A stretch of 64,000 nt of DNA. Source: Zygnema cylindricum (taxonomy: Eukaryota; Streptophyta; Zygnematophyceae; Zygnematales; Zygnemataceae). The notes under the pieces were generated by a model that worked only from the letters and a program-made list of their open reading frames with translations, made no database searches and had not been told where the DNA came from. The position numbers and the translations under genes were made by a program. The stretch lies in the NCBI GenBank assembly GCA_037447655.1, contig JBBHKE010003455.1:433131-497130 (forward strand), in the 5' to 3' direction. Of this stretch, positions 34,196-43,161 are shown piece after piece (position 1 is the first letter of the stretch; each line of letters begins with the position of its first letter).

Positions 34196-34790
34196 ACGAG
34201 ATTCGACTCCAATCAATTTTTTTGAGACGATTTTTTCTCACAAACTGTTCTTCTTTGGACACATTGGTATATCTCCCTTTTCGTTTTTTTTCCTTTGTTC
34301 CCTTTCTTACTGTTTTCTTTCTCGTCCTTTTCACTTTTTTCTTTCCCGTCTTCCTTCCTTTCCTTCTTCCCTTTCATCCTTCCCTTCCTTCTCATTCTTC
34401 ATCTTTACTATCGTTCTTGTTCTCGTTCTTCCCTTCATTCTTTCCTTCTTCATTTCCGCCTCCATTCTCCGCATTCTTCCCTCCCTTCTTTTTTTCCTTT
34501 TTTTCGACGTTTTAAGAAATCTCTCTTTTTACCCTCCATATGTCTCTTCTGCATATTATTTTCTCTCTCCCCTCTCCTTTTACTTTTTGCATTTTTTCCC
34601 AACCTTGTAAAGCGTCAAAGACTTAGGTTAAAATAATGGTTATAAACATAACGCATTATAAAAAAACGGAGGCAAAAAGAAGGGAAAAAAAGGAAGTAAA
34701 AGGGAGGCATTATAAACATATAAAGCATTATAGAAAAAAAAACGGAGGGAGGATATGAATTGTTTTTGACTTGTTCTTGGTCTCTCTCAG

Positions 34791-34934
34791 GCTTTTCCCT
34801 TCAAGCGGTTCCTCCAAGCTCGACTTGAATCACAAAATCAACTCACTAAGTCCAATATTCAACTCGTAATCGGTTTAAACGGTTGTAACCTTCCCGCGGA
34901 ACTAAAAAGTCAATTGTTGAAATTGTTTTCTTGA
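34791..34934 (+). CDS. putative 3'-terminal exon of an unrecognised gene
   Basis: A polypyrimidine tract and TCTCTCTCAG acceptor precede 47 open codons ending in TGA at 34932-34934. They read AFPFKRFLQARLESQNQLT and, further on, IGLNGCNLPAELKSQLLKLF. The composition is protein-like and unlike the low-complexity surroundings. The upstream 1.3 kb is pyrimidine-rich on this strand, as are the sense strands of the importin-4 introns next door, so it is likely intron. I do not recognise the family. No other exon could be assigned. Confidence 0.45.
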   Translation, partial: AFPFKRFLQARLESQNQLTKSNIQLVIGLNGCNLPAELKSQLLKLFS

Positions 34935-36290
34935 AACTTTTTACAAAAAAGTCGACAAAAGAAATCCACTTTTGTATGAAGTACTTTAACTAAGGTCTTC
35001 TCGTATTTTTTTATCATTGATTTTTATGCATTCCTCGGATATCTATTTTATACATTTTTTTGAGTCGTTGAATATTCTGGTTTTTGTCTCTTAAATCATG
35101 ACACTTGAGTTCGATTTTGTTCCAGTTTTATTATTCTGTGACTTCCTCTCTTTTATATGTCAGCTAAAATCTTTTTATCGGGATTTTGTACTGTTGCTAG
35201 TTGTTTTTCTTATTGATTTTCCTTCTTTCGTGATTTTGATCTTATCTTCTATTAAAAAAAAAAGTTGTATCCTTCCTCTATTGCCAGTGGTAGAATAGAG
35301 AATCAATGATGTTGTTTTAGTTTTGGACTTTTAGTTTTCAAAATATTTCTTTAAATTGACGGAACAATAAATAGTGTGGCTTAAATAATATATTTGGAAA
35401 GTGAAAAATGTATCGTTTTATGGCAAGAGCTTATCAGTTGAATGACATTCGACACTCTTTTATCTGTTGATAGTTGTGTTTCTGTAAATTTGATATTCTC
35501 AATTAAATCAACATATCGTATATTGATGTGATACAAAATATAATACTAAGCTGTGCTTCTCAATTAGTGTAATTGCGATAAAAAAAAAAGCATTTGACTT
35601 TGTCAAGACACGGATGTAGTATGTGGATATAGTATACACTATTTATTGCCTATATAACCTGGTAAAAAAAAAATTAGGTTATGTTTCTCGCTTCTATACT
35701 AACCAGAGCCTCTCATCGCCAAAACGACATTTTGATGTCCATCTTAAAATTACAAATTTTGTTTCAACGTTGTTTGGTTATGTTTATACATTCAGTTGAT
35801 TTGGTTTCGATGCTTTTTACCTATGCTTATTCTTTTAAGGGATTATACCACACATCCTACACGAGACTATATTCTGAATACGGAATCATACAGTCTACTG
35901 CAGTGCAGGGAGACATGACGGCTTGTAGTCCGCTCCTTAAATAGTGTTATTGTCGTCATTCTGTGATTTGTGGTAAAAAAACTGTTGAATGGTATCACAA
36001 TTCAGGGTAAAGGGATGTTGGGACTTGTTATTCACTCCCTTGAATAATGTCATTAATACCTTTGGTTAAACACATAATAGTGTTTGGTAATTTTAGGTCA
36101 AATAAACACGTGATCGAATTAGTGTTATTAAGTATTAAGCCTAAGAGCAATGCGCATGCAGTTATCATCAAGAGAAATGTGTGGTCCATAGTAGAGGTCT
36201 TGAACAAAAGATATTGTGGTCCACACTATATAGCGGTGGGTCAATTTCGAAATGCGAAATAAGTGTGGCCTAAACTAATAAACATATAAC
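34935..36290. other. gene-free stretch
   Basis: AT-rich. It probably contains the 3' UTR of the exon ending at 34934 (AATAAA at about 35366). At 35900-36240, phrases such as CGCTCCTTAAATAGTGTTATT resemble the interior of the 658-855 MITE, so decayed relatives are likely. No gene is seen. Confidence 0.45.
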
Positions 36291-36536
36291 TTCCATTTTA
36301 TTACATAATGTGCGATGGAAAAACCATCAAAGTACAAAGGGGGTAAAAAAAAGAAATAGAACATTTAAAGACTACAAGAGCCAACAGCTAGGAAAACAAA
36401 ACAAAGCAAAACAAAACAAACAAATGAAGAAAAACAAAAGCAACTAGGCTAATCAGCAAGACTAAACGAAAAACCAAAGATGACTAGGCAAAAAAGGAAA
36501 AACCCACTCTATATGATGCCCCACAACCCCAGCCAA

Positions 36537-38630
36537 CTAAATTCCACACCCCCGAAGATCGTGGATGAGGACTGGATCTCGTGGAGGAAGGTCTGGGAAG
36601 CTTCGCCTATCGTCCGCCACCGTGCTTCGACGGAGAAGGGCCGCAGCTTGCGCTCGTTGAAGGGCGACCGATACACGTTGCCGATAAAAAGCAACCAGAA
36701 GGCTTGGGGGAGGGCTCCCTGGACCCTTAGAATCAGAAGGTCTCTTAGCACAGTTGCGAAGAAAATCATCGAAAGACTTGTCCAAAGAACCAAAAATCTC
36801 TGCGGCAAATGGGACAAACTGGTCCGTCGGGGTCCTGGTGAGCGTAATCCCTTTCCTTAGAAGCCGCTGCGTCCTGAGCCGCCACGCCTGAATGCACTGC
36901 CGCGCGAGAAGAAATGTGGGTCCCAATCGGATCAGTAAGGACCACATCACCCAAAGTCCGCCCACTCCCATGGAGGAAAACCAAGTCAACTTGAGGGCTT
37001 CGGAGACCACTAGATTGGGGACGAGGAGGTAAGATATGAGAAACCTCCCGCTTCACAATGTAGCCTGCTTCAACACCAATCGCAGCAACCGCATCACGAA
37101 CCAAATCATGCGCCACGATACGTTCACCCCCCCCGCGAACAACGAAGTAAATGGATGCCGTCGGAGTCAATAGGTTGGTTGCAAACACAGTTGGGGCGCC
37201 CAAGAAGCGGAGGGTGAGGCAAACCCAAACAAAGGCGGATAGCAGAGGTGAACTGGTCAGACATCATACGAAGTGTCGAAAATTGGGTGTTGCCTGTAAC
37301 CACGCACCGGCTCCCGGCCCAGAACACGAACGTAAACGAGCACGCGATTGAGCAGAAGGTAGCGCGTTTAATAGATCATGGAATTCAGCGACTGCTAACT
37401 GCTCGGATATGCGTTGCTGCACATGGTAGTTATTGTCGACAATAAGAGACGGGAAAGGTGGCGCTTGGTTTCGGGCATCAGACGGAAGGAGTGCACGGGC
37501 GGAGAGAAGAGCTTGATGAAACGGAAAAAGATTATCCTCCACTTTAGGGGCGACTTAAGCTAGAATGGGAACATCATTTGCTATAAAACGGGAAGCGATG
37601 GCAGGCACCACTAAAGCCCAACTACCCAAAAAAGCCGTTGGAGCAACTTGAGCCACTAGAATTAAACCTAAACCCCCGTTGGAAATTGGAAGGCTAGCTT
37701 GACGGCGTGCGAATGAACCCTCTGGGCGATCAAAAATCCCAGGCCCAAGAAGGTGATGGAGAACACTAAAAAGCTGATCATCGAACCCTTTTAGAGAGGA
37801 CAAAAATGGATCCGGTGGTACCGTCCGAGCGAGATACAGAGGACGTTGAGCAAAGCAACGAGTGAGGATTTGAACTGCCACCTGGGAGTCGGAGAGCTTA
37901 GGAAGTTCATCAGAGTGCGAGAGGTCCTCCAACAAAGCATCAGTGACAACTTGGTTCACAAACGATGGGGCACTGATAGGAGAGCCTAAAGCCTTAATAC
38001 CATCCGTCGGAGATGCAATACGAAAACCCACAGGAACAGGGAAGTCTGAAGGTAAGCCTTGCGGGCACCAAGCCACACATTTAGACGGCTTAACTGACAA
38101 ACCAATCCGACAAAGCTGCACCGCAAAATGAGAAAAGGCAGATAAAATTTGGTCACGAGGGCCCACAATATGAGTATCATCTGCGATAAAAGGGAATAAA
38201 CAACCAGGAAAAGTCGCAGCAGTGTCGCGTAAAGCTTGAAGGTGAGCTAAAGCAAGAAGGGGGCCCCCCAAAGGATCACCTTGACGAGTGCCAGTCGCAG
38301 ATTCTAATGCGGCAACCTCACCAAAGGGACCGCCAAGAGGAAAAATGAGGGAGCTCGGGCGAGAATAAAATGCACGAACAAAAGGGAAAATGTGGCTGAT
38401 GGGAGATGGAGCATGCCTCAATTCTCGAAAGATATCATTACGGTTGACAGTGTTAAAGGCGTTAGTGACATCTACCTAGAGTACTACCCAATCTGGATGG
38501 AGATCCAAAACAGCCCGAAGACCATGAACAACCGCCTCACAACCCCCTTTTGTAGCAACTCCGAACTGGTGCAGTTAAAAATGGTCATGAAAAGCCCCTT
38601 GGAGTTGAATACTCATTGAGCGAGCAACCA
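36537..38630 (-). pseudogene. non-LTR retrotransposon: reverse transcriptase plus restriction-like endonuclease
   Basis: On the minus strand: FGVATKGGCEAVVHGL (about 38550), VDVTNAFNTVN with the first palm Asp, GTRQGDPLGGPLLALAHL, the catalytic FIADDTHIVGP (about 38180), thumb to NGGLGLI (about 37680). After a nonsense TAA near 37557 and a frameshift near 37270 comes a Cys/His knuckle CVCNQPIDSDGIHLLRC (about 37150-37200). After a frameshift at the C-run near 37130 come endonuclease-like motifs HDLVRDAV...VKREV...VDLVFL...LGDVVLTDP. The order RT, knuckle, endonuclease fits early-branching LINEs of the R2-like type. The reading ends at 36537, and a 3' UTR-like tail runs to about 36290. It has several stops, so it is inactive. 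The 5' end is missing. Confidence 0.85.
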
Positions 38631-38675
38631 ATAATCATGCGCACGGCGTAGCGTCTGACGACGATGCACTGAATA

Positions 38676-39512
38676 CATAGATGTCTCATTCGTACGAATT
38701 TTGACATTTTTACGAAATTTCGTTATTTTTTTTAGATTTTGAATCTTTCGCTAAATGTGTATACTTTTCGTGCGAAAACGTACGGATATTATGTACGGAA
38801 ATTTCAAGAAAAAGACGTTTTTATTTCCGCGCGCGAAGTTTGAAAGAAATCTTTACGGTACGGATACAACGTACGGAAATTTATAAAAGTGACGTTTTAT
38901 TTCCGCGCGCGATGTTTGAAATAAATTTGTACGGTACGGATACAGCGTACGGAAATTTCTAAAAGTGACGTTTTATTTCGGCGCGCGAAGTTTGAAAGAA
39001 ATTTGTACGGTACGAATACAACGTACGGAAATTTCTAAAAGTGACGTTTCATTTCCGCGCGCGAAGTTTGAAAAAAAATTGTACGGTTCATCATTACAAC
39101 GAAGCCGCCATTGAATCCGCCATTGAAGGCTCGATTGAAGCCACACTTGAAGCTTCCACGAACCTCTTCACAGGCGGCCATGTCTAGGCCTCGAGGAGCA
39201 GAGTGGGAGCATCTTAAGGCTCTATAGGGATATGATGGATTTTCGTGACAGTCGGATCGCTGATTGCAGGTTCGGCGTCCAGCGAAGAGACTGTCGTCGT
39301 TGGTTTTCGTTTAGAACTTTTGGAATTTTGATTAAGTTGTCATCGTATTTTTCGTTATCAATTAAAATGTTTTACTATTTTTTAATTTTTATTTTTTGTA
39401 TGGAGTCAAAGTCGGTCAACGCATTTTAAAAATTTTGAGCTTTGTTTCATGCGCATATTCGTTATTTTTTTGGCGTTTCATGCGTGCGTTTTATGCGCAT
39501 GAGACATCTATG
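38676..39512. mobile_element. hAT-like non-autonomous element, 8-bp duplication ACTGAATA
   Basis: Terminal inverted repeats CATAGATGTCTCAT at both ends are flanked by ACTGAATA at 38668-38675 and 39513-39520. An 8-bp duplication is typical of hAT elements. The 837-bp body has no transposase and carries a tandem array at its left part. It lies at the 5' break of the LINE relic. Confidence 0.8.
38790..39092. repeat. tandem array, four units of about 76 bp
   Basis: Each unit contains CGTACGGAAATTT, GTGACGTTTTATTTCC, GCGCGCGAAGTTTGAAA and TTGTACGGTACG. Units start near 38796, 38874, 38949 and 39024. The array lies inside the hAT-like element. Confidence 0.9.
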
Positions 39513-39648
39513 ACTGAATACTTGTTTTCCGTACATCGTAGAGATGCATGACAGAGAATATTCTTTTGTGTGGACAGCACAAAGTCACAAACTGCTATGT
39601 CGACATCAAGTACGAAATGTACACTTTTAAGTCAACTACAGTACAGTA

Positions 39649-40185
39649 CACCGCCAATCAATATTAGCGTTGTGTACGCTAATTCCGTCCCGCTTTTTTT
39701 TTTTTTATTCTCCATTAGTGTAGTTCATTCTATTTTTTTATTTATTCTATTTAGGGTTATTTTCAGTACGTTGTCTCTTAAATAGAGCTGTGTACGGTCA
39801 GTGTTATACCGTACATAAATGTACCTTTTTAAGTTAAAAATTACAATAAATTAGTTTTAGTAACCGTAGACGCATGAGAATGTGCGTTCTAAAAAGGAAA
39901 AAAACCAGATCGTAAAAATCCTCGTTCCCATATATTCGTCCGACAGCCGCGTTTTGACCGTGTGAATGTACGATTTGTGTACGATTAGTCAGATTTTGTA
40001 CGGAGACCTACATTAGTGTAAGCATGTTTGCGACCGCCTTTTTTTTTTCAAAGATCCAAATTACCATAATCAATCAATTAGAATGTATGATTTTTTCCAA
40101 AACTTTCAAATTCTTAAATAGCGTACACCACTGTAATTATTATTATACGCTAATCAAACTCCCACGCTAATAACGATTGGCGGTG
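39649..40185. mobile_element. TA-flanked element B (537 bp)
   Basis: The left end CACCGCCAATCAATATTAGCG and right end ACGATTGGCGGTG are each flanked by TA. The interior matches the long relic at 305-1037, including GTGTACGGTCAGTGT and GTAAGCATGTTTGCGACC. No transposase frame is seen. Confidence 0.85.
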
Positions 40186-40192
40186 TACTGTA

Positions 40193-40409
40193 CACCGTCA
40201 ATCGCTATTAGCGTATTGAACGCTAATTCGGTCCCGCTTTTTTTTTTCTCAAATTCTCAAATAGAATTGTCCATACTATTTAAAACAACCCTAATTTATA
40301 ATTAGAGTAAACGATTTCTTTCAAAATTTCCAAATTCCCAATTAGCGTTAATAACGGTAATTATTCCTATACGCTAAAAAAACTTCTACGCTAATAGCGA
40401 TTGGCGGTG
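40193..40409. mobile_element. TA-flanked element C (217 bp), adjacent to B
   Basis: Ends CACCGTCAATCGCTATTAGCG and CGCTAATAGCGATTGGCGGTG, flanked by TA. It is separated from element B by only TACTGTA, including both TA duplications. It is a short deletion derivative of the same family. Confidence 0.88.
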
Positions 40410-40619
40410 TACTGTACAGGATCTTAGCTTTCCAGATCTATCAATATTTTATTTTTATTTTCAGATACGCCTCGCTACGTGTTGCGCAACGGAACGACCG
40501 TACCAGAAACCGGTTTATTCGGTTTGAAACGGTTTCGTCCCAAACCCAAAGTCCTACTAAATACTAGTACGGCGCGTCTTGAGCCCATCCGACATACAAA
40601 TTAAATAACCGATATCTAC

Positions 40620-40685
40620 AAGCGACAGCGTACTGTACTTTACTGTATTGTAATGTACTGTACTTACCTGTACTGTACCTGCTTG
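40620..40685. repeat. TACTGTA/GTACTGTAC-rich tract
   Basis: Repeated TACTGTACT-type words. The same word forms the junctions of the paired TA-flanked elements on either side. Confidence 0.7.
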
Positions 40686-40781
40686 GTGCGTACAATACGG
40701 GTATTAAACCGTATTAGCTCTTAATTTCCTCCCCTGACCCCCCACAAAATGCGGAAAACAGGGGCATAAATGCAAATGCTA

Positions 40782-41058
40782 TTATTGTCGGAAACTGAAC
40801 CGTGTCAGCATGGAAACGTTCCTGGCAATATTAATCGAAGTATTTTCCCTCTGGAAATTATTGCACTCAGAATATTGGCGCGTGCCTCTCCTCGTCAGCC
40901 GAAATTCAGTTTTGTATTTTTGTGACATATACGTCACTAAAACGGCTGGCAAGGTTTTAACCGTCGTCTCGTCCAGGAAGTCCGGACAAATTGCCGGAAC
41001 GTTAGATTCTGGCGCCGGCCGATTTTGAGCAATAGGAGGTAGAATTTTCTTTACCGCA
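40782..41058 (-). other. exon-like open frame, unrecognised
   Basis: The minus strand is open for about 92 codons, ending in TAA at 40782-40784. It has protein-like content, for example ICPDFLDETTVKTLPAVLVT and YKTEFRLTRRGTRQYSECNN. It has no ATG start, and begins at the edge of element D. It could be the last exon of a gene whose earlier exon is at 42300-42585, with elements D and E in the intron. I do not recognise the family. Confidence 0.35.
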
Positions 41059-41063
41059 ATCTA

Positions 41064-41611
41064 CACCGCCAATCGTTATTAGCGTTGTGTACGCTAATTC
41101 CGTCCCGCTTTTTTTTTTTTTATTCTCCATTAGTGTAGTTCATTCTATTTTTTTCTTTATTCTATTTAGGGTTAATAAAGGTACCGTACAAAAAAACGTA
41201 AAGAACGAAAGTACAATAAGATCTAAATAGTATGGTGTACGGTCGATGTCAGACCGTACATACATGTACCTTTTCAAGTGAAAATTTTACAAAAAATGAA
41301 TTAAATCAGACGCGCACGCATAGGGAACGTGCGCTCAAAAACCGGATTATTCTGACACGTTAATTAGTCTGACATGTACGGATATTTAAATTTCACGACG
41401 GCGTACGATTTCTAATGTTTTGTATGGATACATATATTAATGTATATAATCGTACAGCAATTATTCAATTTTTGCTGTTCCCAAATTAGCATAAACGCCG
41501 AAATTAGAATACACCTTTTTTTTGAAAAAAATCTAATTCTTAATTAGCATCAATTACGGTAAATTTTCTTCAACACTATTTAAACTTTGACACTAATAAC
41601 GATTCGCGGTG
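41064..41611. mobile_element. TA-flanked element D (548 bp)
   Basis: The left end CACCGCCAATCGTTATTAGCG and right end AATAACGATTCGCGGTG are flanked by TA. The interior is shared with element B (CTAATTCCGTCCCGC, GTGTACGGTC). Non-coding. Confidence 0.85.
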
Positions 41612-41618
41612 TACAGTA

Positions 41619-42108
41619 CACCGTGAATCGCTATTAGCGTACATGACGCTAATTGGGGTACCCCTTTTTTTGGGGCAAATTCTCAAATAGAATAAAGTAC
41701 GCTAAATGTTTTTGCACGTTATTTGAGGTACCCCGCTCAATACGGTTCATAACTGTAATTTAGTGTTCTTTTAAATAGTGTGGTGTACGGACTATCAGAA
41801 ATGTATTATTTCGTACCTTTTTACATTTAAAAGTACAGAAAATATAATAAATATATAATTGCGTAAATATTTTTCGGGATACGCAGATGTAAAAAAAACG
41901 CGACGGCGTACGATTTGAACAATTTCGTACATATACATATTTTAGTATGGACACATTATGTGCCGAAATTTTTTACAAAGCAGTTTACAAATTAGAGTAC
42001 ATGATAAATTAGTATCATGGTGTACCCGAAAAAACACTATTTACCGTAAAGTACGCTAATTGTTTCATTACGCTATATTTTTTATTACGCTAATAGCGAT
42101 TCACGGTG
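41619..42108. mobile_element. TA-flanked element E (490 bp), adjacent to D
   Basis: Ends CACCGTGAATCGCTATTAGCG and CGCTAATAGCGATTCACGGTG, flanked by TA. It is separated from D by TACAGTA, the complement of the word that separates B and C. Confidence 0.87.
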
Positions 42109-42299
42109 TAGTTCCTACAATCTGCTGCCTGCTGTCCAAATAGTCGAATATAGTAAGTTGATATTTTCACACATCAAAATTTGTCCTTTGCACCAAACAG
42201 TCGGTTCTGTTCGCCTGGCAAGAGCAGTCTACGCTTAAAAAAATGATGCCGGGGCGATGCCACCTCGACAGCAATATCAGAAATCTGTACTAAACTGTA

Positions 42300-42585
42300 C
42301 TTCTTTCTTAGTGGCGGAGTTCCACGTTTGGCGGCCGTCGGTACGGACATATGGTTTCTGACGCGGCGGGGTCCACTCCTCACGACGAGTGTTTTGAAAG
42401 AGTACATTTTCGTACGCCTTATTTTACCAGGGTATGCACCAGTTTGGCCGTCAACGCAGACAATTCCAAGGCTTCACGCGTAAACAGTACGGAAAGCTTT
42501 TTGCTCCCAGATGGCCACAGTCCCGCCTTCCCCATGTGTTTGGGAACTTTGGATGTTGAGTTGCATGCATGATATTCTCATCCAA
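42300..42585 (-). other. exon-like stretch with one apparent 1-nt frameshift
   Basis: Minus strand: one frame from about 42580 reads GKAGLWPSGSKKLSVLFTRE and SALTAKLVHTLV. After a 1-nt shift near 42425 it reads KAYENVLFQNTRREEW and YVRTDGRQTWNSATKK, up to a possible donor GTACAG near 42300. The two parts look like one continuous protein piece. No family is recognised. It could be a gene relic, or an exon if the shift marks an intron edge. Confidence 0.35.
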
Positions 42586-42627
42586 AAATTTAAAATTGTG
42601 TTGACATTTTCACATTTCATAGCATAC

Positions 42628-42772
42628 TACTTCAAATGTGCGAAAGAGTTGGAAACGCTATATTCTGTTCCACTGTATTATATAAATAGTATACTGTATA
42701 ATACGCGTATAGTATGGGATAACTCCATATAGCGTTTCAAAGTTCAAACTCTTAGCTGTTTTACGCATACGG
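42628..42772. repeat. palindromic MITE-like repeat, copy 1
   Basis: The arms CAAATGTGCGAAAGAGTTGG...CGCTATA and TATAGCG...CAAACTCTTAGCTGTTTTACGC are inverted. The core ACTGTATAATACGCGTATAG is shared with 45141-45262 inside PITH intron 5. Confidence 0.7.
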
Positions 42773-43161
42773 TATTTGACCTAAATCAACACATGCTTCA
42801 AAGTCAAACGCAAAACGCATAATTGTGAAGGAGAAGAAATTGATGCTGTGTCTTATGCATCTATTTGTGTGTCATATTTAAAATACAAATAAAGTGCAGA
42901 ATCTCTTGGTGAACGGTTCCTCTGAAAGCTTACAAATCATACCTTTGTTTTAGACTGAGTTTGTCTCTCCATTTTACAGTCTTGTCGGGAGGTAAAGTGA
43001 AAGGAAGACAACAGAAAGAGAGCGGTTTGCTGTAACTTTTTGGATGCAATTTCTTTGAATGCAGACATATTTTCATCACTGAGGGCATAAGATCGGTCTT
43101 GAATTGAACTTTTCCGAAGCAGTTGCCTTTGCTGAAGATATTATAAACAAAAGTTGTTACA
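42773..43161. other. upstream region and 5' UTR of the PITH gene
   Basis: No other gene is seen. A GTAAAGTGAAAGGAAGAC purine stretch and TTTGTTTTAGACTGAG lie within 200 bp of the start. No clear TATA box is called. Confidence 0.4.

Noticed and set aside
33452-34636. Phe/Ser/Leu-rich ORFs
   Set aside because: They come from pyrimidine-rich DNA, probably intron.
36480-36860. Plus-strand ORF MTRQKRKNPLYM
   Set aside because: It is antisense to the LINE endonuclease region.
38790-39092. CRISPR-like array
   Set aside because: The repeats are contiguous 76-bp tandem units without unique spacers, in a eukaryotic transposon.
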